Assembly: GCA_002221725.1 (NCBI GenBank)
Contig: NJFT01000056.1
Coordinates: 1 to 64,000, forward strand
Origin: Scedosporium boydii
Taxonomy: Eukaryota; Ascomycota; Sordariomycetes; Microascales; Microascaceae
Length of the DNA stretch: 64,000 nucleotides
Direction: 5' to 3'
Part shown: piece after piece, positions 22,366 through 33,903 of the stretch
How positions within the stretch are numbered: the stretch's first letter is position 1
How the letters are laid out: every line of letters starts with the position of its first letter
Translations under genes and position numbers: made by a program
The notes under the pieces: model-generated
The model's input: the letters and a program-made list of their open reading frames with translations, nothing else
The model's database searches: none
What the model was told of the DNA's origin: nothing

Positions 22366-25248
22366 GTTTAGGAAAGTTGTAACCTCAGGTCAAGGTAAAG
22401 TAAAGTAGGAAGGACTTGGAAATTGTGAAGTCAGGCAGCAAAGGAAGACGATAGCTGGAGGTGAGATGTAGGGGTGTGCGTGTGTGCAATGCTTAACTAT
22501 TAATATATATGCCCAAGTTCAAGCGGTGTCGCACATTATCACTTTCTCCACTCTACACTGCAAGAGACCACAATCTTTCAAGGCGGCCAAGGTCAGTCGC
22601 GAACCACGCCTCTACGGATTCGAGACTGTTATAAAACGGTAAGACTCCAGCCAGACGGAGCATGACCGTCCTGGTCTCTCACGTCGGTCAAGGCTGTGTC
22701 AACGACGCAGTCATGAAAGGGTCTTTCACATATTGTTCTAGAGTTGCGTGTGGGAGGTAGGATGGCGACGCTGGCCCAGCTCGTTCCTTTTGGTTTTATT
22801 CTTGTTTTTCCATTTTACCTTTCGGATGCTGATTTTTTTTTTTTAGCTGCTCCTGCACTCTTTCGGGTAGGTATCCATACAATTCCGTAGGGAACCGCTG
22901 GGGAAGTAGGGGTTTCAACAGCGACCTGGCCTGGCATGAGGGCAGACAAGCAGGGAACTGATGCACTTTACTTTTTTTTTTTTCCCTTCCCCTGCTTGAA
23001 CCACTGAGGGATAATGAGCTGTGACCAGAGTCACAAGAGCCTACAAATCTGCCTTTCCATCCCATGGGACACGGAGGACTATTCAGCGCTAACTCGGACT
23101 TGCCAACGTTTCTAGTCTGCCGTCTGTAGCAGTTTGCGGACTGACTGAGATCAACGGACGCCTCTCACAAGAGTGTGTGGGCAGTTGAGTCGCGTGGCAG
23201 CCTTCCCAAACCCCTTTGGCCGTGCCCCTTCTCTCCAATCCGCCCCTCCAGGGAAAAAGTGGGATTGGGCTGTCGAAGAATGGAATTTTTTGGCATCAAA
23301 AACTCGAGGTTTGGCCCCCAAAGCTGCAACTCGTATTCATGGACGTCACAGGCAGAGCTGTACCTTTGTGCGGAAGAGTTTAAGAGGAAGAAAGCACCTC
23401 GTGGAATTCCATGGAATGATGAGGACATCAAGCGAGAGAGCAAAGAAAAGATCCCAAACGCGTCTTCGAAAATGACAGGTCTTCAAATCATTAACCATTG
23501 AGACACACACCACAAGTGTTGTCCTCAGAAGGACGGAGATAAAATCGATGGCTGCGTGGCGGTTGGTTTGTTTCAAATTTTCTTCCGTCCCGTAGCCTTT
23601 CATCTGTTCAATTGGTTTCTCCTTCCAGCCCAAGCTATTCGAGAAGTTCTGTGAACCATTTTGGTGGCTGCAGATGGCCTGGCCAGGTATGCCACCAACA
23701 CCATGCACCATGCCTTTTCTGTAACCCTCCATGAAGGCGAGCACTTGCGTTCGGCAATCCTTTTCACGCCCGGCATGACCAGTTTTGTTTCGTGGGCTCC
23801 AGAAAAGAACAAGAGAAGGGAAAGAATTAACATCCAACTTCACTGTTATCCATATTCACAAATAGCTGCTCCGTCCCCCTCGGCCAGGATCTCGACACCC
23901 GGCCGGAAAGCGTCAGCCCTCTACTGCTTTCCTTGGGGAACAACGCCACGGCTTCTCCGATCCTGCTGCCTCCCGAATCTTGTCCTACTTTGTACGAGGT
24001 AGGACCAAGCCCTGTCCTGCATGGCTGCCACAGTTTCGTGTCACGATGCCTGAAAGACTCATACCGGTTTTGAGGCCCGTCGGACACGTCTAGGTCTGGG
24101 AAGAGAAACCAATTGGAGGAAGGAGATGGGGAAAAAGATATGGGTAGACACACAACTCGACGACGAGGCTCCGGTGTGGTTGTCGCAGTTGCTTCGTTGT
24201 CGATCTTGCATGTGGGATGCTTCGCAGTCTATCCTTGCCAGTTCGGTCCCATTTGCGCCGAGCCAAGTACTTGGGGAAGCACGTCGCATATCGCCTTCCG
24301 CATTCCGCATTCTGCACTCCTACAAAAAAGGCCTGAGAAGTCAGTATTTCAGTCCTTCTTCGTGCATGCCCACCCACGTTTGTTTAGATTATCCGAACTG
24401 AAGATACCAGCGAACTTGCGCCAATTGGCTGTTTAAGGAACTTAGTAACCCATACCGCTGGACTCGGCTAGGATGTCGGCGGCCCGACCTCGTCAAGTGG
24501 TCCGGGGCTGTAGTAGGCCGCACGGCAACCTGTAATGGCTGGGCCCTCGAAGGCTTCGCTACTCCAGCCAAGTTCCCGCCCGGGGAGGGCTGGCGCTATG
24601 GCATAGCGATTGACTAGGCATGCTAGCCCTCGACAGGATCATGTAGGCTCACATTTTCGATCCCTTAGGTATAAAAACACCACCATGATCCCGTAATTTC
24701 AGAGTCTCCTTATCAAGTCATATATGTGTGGTGGTTGGAAGAGAGGAAAAATATGAGGGATGAGAATGAGCGTAGCCGGGGTCGCTCCATGGATAACAGC
24801 TATGCCTCCGCACCCTGACAGCTGCCTGGTGAAATGGGGCGGTGCATAAAACCCCCGCAGGACCCTAAGATCTCAAGCACGACGAAACTTGTTCTCTTAG
24901 GAAATACCTCGCTATTGGCAACGTGGAGACCGTTCGATTGTTGCTAAAGATCGCCGCTGACGCTATAGAGCTTTAAGAATCCGCGGCTGGCTCGTCGCGC
25001 GAGAGCGGCCGCGTTCACATACTTCAGGCCTTGGTTTAGAAGCTCGGTTCTAACTGGTCCTCGTCCGGTAACGGGGAGCGATTCCGGGTCCTTCATCCTC
25101 ATTAGCATTTCCGCCCATCATTGCGCTGAGCTCCTACTATTCTAGTATATTAAACCGCTTCGCCACTCGCTCATCTCCTTTTTGTGAGGACACCTCATTT
25201 ACCCTAAAATCTATCAGAATTTCACTCGTCCCTCATATATCCGACGTT
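22366..25248. other. 2.9-kb gene-poor region
   Basis: No gene is supported. There are T-runs near 22838 and 22972 and several open frames without domains (23173-23501, 23346-23843, 24113-24436). A block at 24430-24620 is GC-rich with short inverted segments but does not fold into a tRNA by eye. Confidence 0.5.
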
Positions 25249-27160
25249 ATGATCTGTGAAGTTTGCAAGTTTACACTTGCTTCGCAACGGGTGCCGCTTA
25301 AGGACACCCTCGACGACAACGAGCATCCTCAACCGCACCATCAGACACTCGATAGTCTCAAGCACTCTGTTGAGTTAGGATGTTATGTTTTTAACAGAGT
25401 ATGGATTAATCTGAGTTCTGAAGAACGGCGGCTGACCCCGGCCCGGTGGACAGTGGGAGGGACTTTGGTGTGAAGGAGCAGAGTTCCAAGCTTACTCCTC
25501 ACCTAGAGTCAGAATTTCAGGAGGTTCGAATAAACGAAAGCGAATGTGCAGGGCCAGGTGGCGTCCCTAGACCCCTATCTACTACTACGAAGGCCACCGA
25601 GACTTTGTCTCTTGCACGACACTAGATCAGTGAGTGCCTGAAAGCCCACGAGGAATGCCCTGTCCCGAAACAGGGCATTTACCCAACCAGGCTCCTTGAC
25701 TGCGGTCATGCCGATTCGTCGCGGTGTTGTTTAGTCGAAACGACGAAGACTGATATCAGTGGCCCTTACCTCGCGTTAAGCCATTGCTGGGGTGGCTCCG
25801 AGAGCTTCAAGTTAACGACAGATAATTATCGCGATCTATGCAACGGCGTCCCCATCTCATCCCTGCCTCAACTTTATCAAGATTCTCTTTACGTCGCGCG
25901 GGAGATGGGTGTAAGGTACATTTGGATCGATTCACTCTGTATTATTCAGTCGGGAGATAGCCTCGTCGACTGGAACGAGAGGCGCCGCTTATGAGCGAGG
26001 TTTACTCGAACGCGTATTGCACTATATGTGCGGCGAATGCACCCGATAGTTATCACTCCCTCTTCTCCGATAGAAACCCTGATACTGTATGCCCTCCCAC
26101 TACGCATCTATGGATTGACGGCAAGCTTGCTCGCTATGAGTTTTCCGATTGGGACCTCTGGAGAACGGAAGTGCTGCAGGCGAAAGTTAACACCCGTGCC
26201 TGGGTTCTCCAAGAACGCATTCTATCTCCCCGCATCTTGTACTTTGGCACGAAGCAAGTCTTTTGGGAGTGTGTCACCAAGGAGGCTGCTGAGACTAATC
26301 CTGCCGGTCTGACCGGAAGTAGCGTTGGTAGCGATGTCTCCTCGGGACGCGGCATCAGGGCCACACTACTCTCCGCCCAAGACGCCGACGTTGACAGCAT
26401 ACTCTCATACCACTGGCCCAACGTGGTTAAGCTCTTCACGCAGTGCGACCTTACCTTCTCCCGCGATAAGCTCGTGGCTGTCTCAGCCCTCGCGAGGATG
26501 ATGTCAACGATTTCCGGCGAGGCTTACGTTGCAGGAATGTGGAAACGTACACTAGAGCGGAATCTTCTCTGGTTCAAATCGAGGAATGGTATATCCAGGG
26601 CCCAACCTCAGGTAGACGCTGGCACCTATCGCGCTCCAAGCTGGTCGTGGGCTTCCGTGGATGGCCAGATTGAACCCGGAAGGATCTCGGGCACCAGACG
26701 CAGGGATGTCTTAATCAAAGCGGAAGATGTGAAGCTGGGCTACGTCACAGATGATAAGATGGGAATGGTACAGGGAGGGTGGCTGAGGCTCCGCGGCACT
26801 CTACTATCCGTGAAGTTGTTACGACTGGACAGCCCGCCCAGACCTGAGGACAGTGCTTCCTGGGGTATCTGGATTGATTGGACTACAAACAAGCTGCAGG
26901 GCTCAAATTACGCGGCCGAGAGTGAAACGGATCTAGATGTTATCTTGGACCGTCCTAGGGATAGCTTTGACCAGGATAACGAAAACGGCAGCTTGTTCTG
27001 CATGCCTGCGATGCTTTCACGCCGCAATGGTGGGATTCCCAACATCTGTGTAATGTTACTTTTAGAGCGACTCACGAGAGAAAGCGGCCCAGTATTTCGT
27101 CGCATCGGATGCCTCCTAGGGAAGGAGATTTCGAGAGGAAAGTCTTGGGATGTACAGTAG
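25249..27160 (+). pseudogene. HET-domain (heterokaryon incompatibility) protein, decayed
   Basis: HET-domain proteins trigger cell death on fusion of incompatible fungal strains. The parts are all present but not in one frame. The N-terminal part CEVCKFTLASQRVPL, with LKHSVELGCYVFN, is in frame 1 from 25249. The HET core is in frame 3: ISECLKAHEECP, YLALSHCWGGSESF, GVRYIWIDSLCIIQSGD. Then EAPLMSEVYSNAYCTICAA, WVLQERILSPRILYFG, YRAPSWSWASVDG and the C-terminus run in frame 2 as an intact 389-codon stretch to 27160. The breaks are a frame change near 25440, a stop TAG at 25623-25625 where the family has Trp (ARxWISEC), and a one-base loss near 25975 after SLVDW. TGG to TAG is the change expected from RIP (CpA to TpA on the other strand). 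An intron could explain the first break but not the stop or the last shift. Confidence 0.75.
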
Positions 27161-28113
27161 GAGAGGAAGAGTTTCCATACAAGATATTCTTTAAAGAATG
27201 TCCATCTATTTACATTATCTAAGATAACTAACATAATCACTCTCATTCCTATCCTAGAGGTAGCCTACTTTAATACTATAATAACTATATTATCTTTTAA
27301 AGCTTTATATATAGCTACTATCTTGCGGAGACAAGGCATTTCTCTATACCAACAACTGACGCCTTGAACAAAGCGACGATGCCCCCCGTTGTTCGCAAAG
27401 GCAGGATAGCAGCGGTTAGGAGCGGGTCCCCCCCGCGCCAACCAAATCAAACCCCGTCCACCGTCGATGCCCGGACCAACTGGCAACCTGGAACAGCCAG
27501 TGATGGAGCGAGCGAGCGAGCGGCCTTTCCTCACCCGGTCTGGTCGCCGGTCAATGCCACTACGGGGCTCATCCAATCCAATCGTCTCGAGCACGCACAA
27601 ACCCGAGTGGAGGAGTTGGGTACACACGCACAGGGGAGGTTCGGCGTTGTCTCGCTAGAAAAAAGAAATGAAAAATCCGGGGAAGTGCAGGGTGTCACGA
27701 ATTTGACATGGGAGATCTTACTCACCGGTTCCACATGGCTGATCCCATGTCTCGTTCCGGTTGGGCCGGCCTAGTGTCTCGATGGATCAATGGTTCAGTT
27801 CCGTGGAAGGGCGCTACGGAAGGGCGCTGCGGAAGGGCGTGGTGTCAATACAAGCACGCGATCATTGATCATGAATGGCTCCGTCTACGGCGCTACAGCA
27901 CTGCGGCCACGGCTTAGTCGCGGCTCCGGCTTTGAACACACTTCGGTCGCGGGTATAAGTGGTTGATGGATCCCCCCTTATCTACCCCCGAACTTAATTG
28001 TCGGAACTCGTCCTTTTTTTCTTCTTGAAATAGCCTGTGTGACGTAATTCGTCCTTTTATTAATTCCTTTTTTTTTTAATCATTTTTTTTATCATTTCGA
28101 TCCTTGCCATAAA
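27161..28113. other. Intergenic: HET pseudogene to aminotransferase
   Basis: No gene is seen. 27175-27340 is markedly A/T-rich with TATA/TTTA words, unlike its surroundings. 27805-27840 is a 13-bp tandem repeat. Pyrimidine and T-rich DNA at about 28010-28095 precedes the aminotransferase start and is probably its core promoter. Confidence 0.55.
27805..27840. repeat. 13-bp tandem repeat (GGAAGGGCGCTAC), 2.8 copies
   Basis: Three units in tandem, the second with one substitution (TGC for TAC) and the third cut after ten bases, lie in non-coding DNA. Confidence 0.8.
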
Positions 28114-30043
28114 ATGGAACCGTACGCATCGAGGATCAAGGACGCCAATGAGAGACGTGCCAAAGCCGGGAGGTATGCTCCCGGCGTTGCCGCATACTCG
28201 GACAGCGACATGTTCAAGAAACCGCCGGTAACTATTCCTTTGATGAGAACTATACAAAAAAATATATTCCAGAAAACTGACGATGTTCTTTGTAGACCCC
28301 AGGCATGCCAGTGGCCAAAAGATGGGACAGTAAGGACCTTACCCTGACCCGGACTTCTCATACTTACAAGCCGCCACTCCGCGTCCTCATGCATTGATCT
28401 GCTCGACTCACCACTAACACATCTCTGCCTCGTCCTTAATCCAGGCCACTTCAGCGCAGAATGCAAAGCCCGTCGCCCCTGCGTCCTAAAGCAAGCTGCC
28501 CAATTCCTCAAAACCCCCGGCATCCTCTCCCTAGGCGGAGGCCTCCCCTCCGCAACCTCCTTCCCCTTCTCATCCCTCACCGTCACCGTCCCGCCCCGTC
28601 CATCCTTCAACCTCCCCAGCTCTTCGACCAAAGCACCGGACATCACCTTCTCCATCGGCAAAGACGACATCGCCCTCGATAAGGGCGACTACGACCTCTC
28701 CGTGGCCCTCAACTACGGCCAAGTCACCGGCGCCGCCCAGCTCATCCGCCTCCTCACCGAGCTGACCGAGATCCTTTACGCGCCGCCTTACGCTGACTGG
28801 TGGTGCATGCAGACGACGGGGTCGACGGGGGCGTGGGAGACGGTCGCGAGGATGTTTTGCGACAAGGAGAGGCGCGACACGGTGCTCATGGAGGAGTATA
28901 CCTACCCTACGTCGCAGGAGACCATGGAGGCTTTGGGAATCGGGGTCGTCGGGGTGAAGATGGACGGTGAGGGCCTTCTGCCTGCGGAGCTGAGGAGTAT
29001 ATTGCAGGGTTGGGATGAAGAAAAGCGGGGAAGGAGGAAGCCGCATGTGTTGTATACGGTGCCGACGGGGCAGAATCCTACAGGGGCGTCGTTGAGTGAA
29101 GGGCGGAGGAGGGAGATTTATGCCATTTGCGAGGAACACGATGTCTTTATCGTCGAAGATGACCCGTACTACCTGCTTCAGATGGGAGAGTACAACAAAT
29201 CTTCTCCTTCCGAGAATGGACATTCTAGCGAGAAGCGGGTAGAGTCTTACATGGCATCGCTACCCGGCACGTTCCTAAGCATCGACACCTCCGGCCGCGT
29301 CCTCCGCCTAGATTCCTTCTCCAAGATCCTCTCTCCCGGGTCGCGCATGGGGTGGGCGACGGGACCGGCGCAGGTCATCGAGCGGTTCCAGCGCCATTGC
29401 GAGTCATCCCAGGGCCCGAGCGGGTTCTCGCAGGCAGCGCTATACACGCTGCTCGAGAAGGCGTGGGGCGGACACGAGGGTTTCCTCGAGTGGGTGGCTG
29501 CTCTTGGATGGGAGTACAAGGTGCGCAGGGACGTGCTGCTGAAAGCCTGCGAGGATTTCTTGCCTGATGTGGCGTCGTGGGATCCTCCCAAGGCGGGCAT
29601 GTTTGTAAGATTTCGCCAATGTACCTCTTTTTTGTTTCCGCCATTGTATACCTGCTAACGGGATCTTATAATAGCTCTGGATTAAACTCGACCATACAAG
29701 ACATCCCCGCGGATCCGCTGGTGTTCTGGCCATTGAAGAAGAGATTTTCAAATCTTGCATCTCCAAAAAGGTCCTCGTCGCCCGGGGTTCTTGGTTCCGC
29801 GCCGGGGGACACGGCCCGTCCGCTCAGAACCAGAATGGAGCGAGCAGCGCAGCCCCAGTAGCCAATGGAAGCGGCAACGAATCCAACGGGGCCAATGGCG
29901 TCAACGGGAAGAGCCACCCCGGATCGGAGGATGAGCCTTCGGAGCTGTTTTTCCGGACGACGTTTGCTGCTGCCTCGGTAGAGGGGATGAGGGAGGCGAT
30001 GAGGAGGTTTGGAGAGGCTATTAGAGAGAGTTTCGAGATTTGA
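28114..30043 (+). CDS. PLP-dependent aminotransferase class I/II (aromatic aminotransferase, ARO8-like)
   Basis: This enzyme should transfer amino groups between aromatic amino acids (or kynurenine or 2-aminoadipate) and 2-oxoacids using pyridoxal phosphate. Four exons (28114-28227, 28296-28329, 28445-29604, 29675-30043) give 558 aa; exon 2 is only 34 nt. Family marks are LSLGGGLPS near residue 70, QTTGSTGAWETVARMF, VLYTVPTGQNPTGASLSEGRRREIY, FIVEDDPYYLLQM and the PLP-lysine segment LDSFSKILSPGSRMGW (Lys343). The C-terminal arm ends FFRTTFAAASVEGMREAM. Just before it is an Asn/Gly/Ser-rich insert of about 40 residues (near 468-508) that looks disordered. The protein is longer than yeast Aro8 mainly because of this insert. 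Substrate preference cannot be read from the sequence. It converges with the P450. Confidence 0.9.
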
Positions 30044-30314
30044 GGAAACGCAAGAGTGAACGGAGATGGCAGTTTATGAAAGTCCATAAATTCAGGTCAA
30101 GGGTAGATACGTTGAGGACGAAGCCTTAGAAGCAGTTTTCGGGATCCAATTGAAGTTACAAATCGAGTTGCGAATGATATCCGTCAGTCATACTTAATCT
30201 CCCAAAGAAATATCCAAAGAAAAAGTCCAAAATAAATCAGAACCCAAAAATCCCTCCAACTCCCATGAACCAGCCCCTTACCAGTCGTCAATACATTTCC
30301 CCATCTCTCAGTCC
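30044..30314. other. Convergent 3' gap, aminotransferase and P450
   Basis: This 271-bp gap between two converging stop codons holds only presumed 3' UTRs. No feature is seen. Confidence 0.5.
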
Positions 30315-32165
30315 TCACTCCCTCTTCGCCTCCCAAAAAGCAACCACAACCCTCTCCCCAGGCTTCAGCGTCAAATCCGTCTTCAAACTCAAATCCTCAT
30401 CCTCCCCGCCGAACCCCTTCTTCTTCTCCGGCCCAACGAAGCTCTCGACACGCTCATACTTTTGAAACATGCGACAAATCACGTACGCCATCTCCGTGAG
30501 CGCAAACTGCTGGCCCACGCAGATCCTCGGCCCCGCGTTGAAGGGGACGTACTCGTGGCCCTTGGGATGCCAATGCTCCCACCTCTCGGGGCTGAAGAGG
30601 GCCGGGTCGGCGAAGGTTTCGGAGACGGGCGGGTAGATGTCCGGGCGGCGCTGCATGACAAGGGTTGAGTAGGCTACCGAGGTGTTTTTGAGCACGCCGA
30701 CGGGTTGGCTGCCGTCGGGGCCTCCGCCGCGAGGGAGGGTGGTGTCGCGAAGGGCCACGCGGACGTTGAAGGGCACGACGGGGTACAGGCGGAGGGTCTC
30801 GTTGACGACGGCTTTAAGGTAGGCCATGTTCTTCAAGTCCCTGTAGGTCGGCGGCGTGTCAGGCCCCACAGTAGCGAGGATCTCCCTCCGCAGCTTAGCC
30901 ACGACCTCGGGATGACGCGCGAGCTCATGCACAGCAAAGGAAAGCGTCGAGGCCGTCGTGTCCCGGCCCGCGAGGAGGAGCGCGACGATCTGGTCGCGGA
31001 GGACCTTGCGGTCGCGCGTGAACCCGGCGGCGGCATGTAGGAAGGTGTAGCCTTTGTCGGATTTGGTCTTGGAGGCGAGCTCGTCGGGGCCGAGGGCGAG
31101 GGCGCGGTCGATGTATTGGTTGACGAAGGAGTCGATGGTTTTGAGGCCCGGCCAGAAGGTGGTGCGGGGGATGATCCAGGTCACGCCCTTTGCGCGGGCG
31201 ATGAGGCCTTGGACGCGTTGGACTTCGTCGAAGGCTTCGGCGAAGGGTTCGTTGGGTTTGCTGTTTCTTTTGTTAGCTAGATGGATGGATGATGTAATTG
31301 CCAGATCGTCTAAAGGAAGGGGAATAGGGAAGGGGAAGAGGGGGCCACCTACAACATAGAATCAACCGAGCATCCAAACAAGAAATCCGTTGAAACATCC
31401 AAAGCCAACCGATAAAACAAATCACTAATATCCACCTTCCTCCCATTCCCCTCCTCCAAATCCACAACCTGCCCGCCACCATCCAACGGGCCCCCATTCG
31501 CAATAGCCTTGAACAAAGCCTGCGTGTGGTCCTCAAAACAATGCAAATCGCTCACCCGGTCCTTGATGAACTGCGGCCTCACGAGCTGCCGGCTCGAGTG
31601 CCACAGCTCGCCGTCGGTCGCGAAGATGCTGTCGCCGAGGAAATCGCGGAAGTCGGCGTGGAAGTCGGCGCCCTTGCCGTAGTCGGCGAACTGGGTCGAC
31701 AGCACGGCCTTGATGTTGTCGGGCTCGGCGGTGAGGATGATTTCGTGGCCGGCGATGTTGGCTTCGGCTGTCCAGGCGCCGATGCGGCCGAATTGGCTTT
31801 CCCAGTTTTGGAGGTTGCGGTTTCGGCGGTTTTCGAGGATGCCGTTGATGACGAAGTCGATGCCTGGTGCTTCGTGTTAGTTCTTCTGATTCTTGACTCA
31901 AGCCGTTATATAAGAGCGTGAGGGAGAGTGAGAGTGAGAGACGGTATCCCATGATCTCGATGAGAGATTGAGAGAGATTGAGAGGTGGATACCACTTACC
32001 GAAAGGAAGATAGTACTTGGCCTTGGGGGGCCGGGCACCGAGTCTGCTCCGACGCCGTCTCCTATCGACACCGACGAGCACAAGGTATATGGTGCACGAC
32101 GCGGCGACGAAGACGGCAACCGACTTGGTCGAGAGTTGGCCGACGGCTTGATCGATGAAACCCAT
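30315..32165 (-). CDS. Cytochrome P450, CYP52-like (fatty acid/alkane hydroxylase type)
   Basis: This is an ER-anchored monooxygenase. Three exons on the minus strand (32165-32000, 31863-31353, 31260-30315) give 540 aa with closed phases. An N-terminal membrane anchor (about 14-33, SVAVFVAASCTIYLVLVGV) is followed by a basic RRRRRSR cluster. P450 marks: I-helix LLLAGRDTTASTLSF, ExxR in NETLRLYPVVPFNVR, and the heme loop FNAGPRICVGQQFALTE with the thiolate Cys near residue 473. AKYYLPFGK, FGRIGAWTAEANIAGHEII and LWHSSRQLVRPQF resemble CYP52 and related fungal families that hydroxylate chain ends of alkanes and fatty acids. The clan assignment is by resemblance; the exact substrate is unknown. 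A (GAGAGT)-rich run lies in the first intron. Confidence 0.92.
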
Positions 32166-33903
32166 GGTGAAGATGATGAGAACCGGCGGGTTGAATATAT
32201 ATCTCTCTCTTCTTTCCCTCTCTTTCTCTTTCTCCTCCTCACTATCTTATACTCTCGATGAGATTGAGAGTTAGATAATGGAAGATGAAGAGATCAAGGT
32301 CGGATATATAGACAAAGAAGGCATATAACAGCGACGGACTCGAATATTATTATACTCATCTACCCATACACATCACCAGATCTTGGCAAGACGCGGGGTC
32401 TGGCTTCTCGTCCGCGTCCGTGTATGTGAGCTGTACGAGCCGAGGCTCTAATAGAATCAGATGCTCGACTGTCGTGAGTTGTGAGTTGCTCCCGTTTCAA
32501 CCGCACTAAAACCAAGCACAAGAGACAGGACCAAGACCGAGTCTGACGCAGACAGATAGTTGGTGTCTGTGGTCGGAGCGAGGATCTTGTCCCGATCTCG
32601 TTTGGCCTAGATTCGAGATGGAATAATGGAGGGTATCATCCACGCGGGGGAAGGGAGGGGAGGAAAACTGGTGTAGCTGCTGGTCCTGATGCTGGTTGTT
32701 GGTTGATGTTGGTGTCTCGGTTTAACAACCACCTCCGAGTCCGATCCAGCTTTTCCTCGACTAACTTTCATCGCGTTAAAGCTCCCGTTTCCTTACTTAT
32801 ATACAGATTCCTATTGATCGATCCATTAAAAAAAAAAAGAATGCTCCACTTCGCCCGAAGTTCGGCATCCATCAACCCCGCTGGCCCGTTTCCCTTGGCC
32901 TGTCCTGTCCTCATTGAGATCTCGACATCTTCTCCGCAAAGTTTCAAACTCGGAATGAGCCCACTTTCCTCTCTACCCTAGCTCCGTCCCCAGCCTAGGA
33001 AAACCTGGGGAAATATCCCGTCGGAGCAGGAGATGAATTGAAAACGCAAACTCCAGGCTTCTTTTCGTTCTCGTCCTCGTTCTTTTTTCTCCTTTCGATC
33101 CCGACCACAAGTAGCAGCACAGCATCTAGACTTCCAAACGAAGTAGCTCCTTGCATCGACTTGCATCCGTTCCCACTTGATCGCGCGATCCAAACTACAA
33201 GAAGCAAAAGTAGCGCAAACCACCAAGTCTACAGTCACCACCGCCCAATGGCAGACCTCTGCAACCCTTCAATGGTTTCCCCATCGTACTAGCCCCGAAA
33301 CCAAAAACCTACAACCCGTTCCCCGTTGCTACCCAGCCCAGCAAGTATGGGTGGCACGAGAATAATACCGGCGCTACTCGTTGGTTGTTCCCCGCAGTTA
33401 TCCCCTTCTCCACAGTCCCCCGCCACCCTCCAACGGACTTTTCGGACATTTCCCAGGTCCGCGGCCGAGGGGTCTTGCCTCAAATTGCGATCAATGTAGA
33501 AAGGATTGGATGGAGATGCGTCGAAACAGTAAAAGCCGTGCGCCGGCGACGAACGGGACCGGAGCTTGTGATCAGGCCGACGGTCCGGTCCTCTCGCTTC
33601 CGTGTCCTTCACCTCTTGAACCTCGATCATACAAGCTCTGAAGTTTCAATGTTCTCAACCAACATCACAAGAGCAAGCACCAATCGAACGACGACGGCAA
33701 AAAAATGGATTTATAAAAAATGGTAATTATGAAACTTGCGAAGAATGCCCATCAATGCAGTTTTCAGGGCTGAGCAGCGAGAGCGGCTGCTCACGAAGGT
33801 TAATAATAATAAGAACATCGGTATTTCATAAACTTCAAACAGCTCTCTGGTTGTCGAAGTCAAGCAGTTCCACACTTTTGTGTTCCTTCTCGGCCCCTCT
33901 CAC
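32166..33903. other. Intergenic: P450 promoter and GH20 3' side
   Basis: No gene is supported in 1.7 kb. The P450 5' leader is CT/GA-rich. Short frames at 32703-32981 and 33381-33726 have no domain. The end near 33720-33900 is A/T-rich and should include the GH20 3' UTR. Confidence 0.5.

Noticed and set aside
27265..32261. Secondary-metabolite cluster around the aminotransferase and P450
   Set aside because: No PKS, NRPS, terpene synthase, transporter or cluster regulator is present; the neighbours are housekeeping genes.
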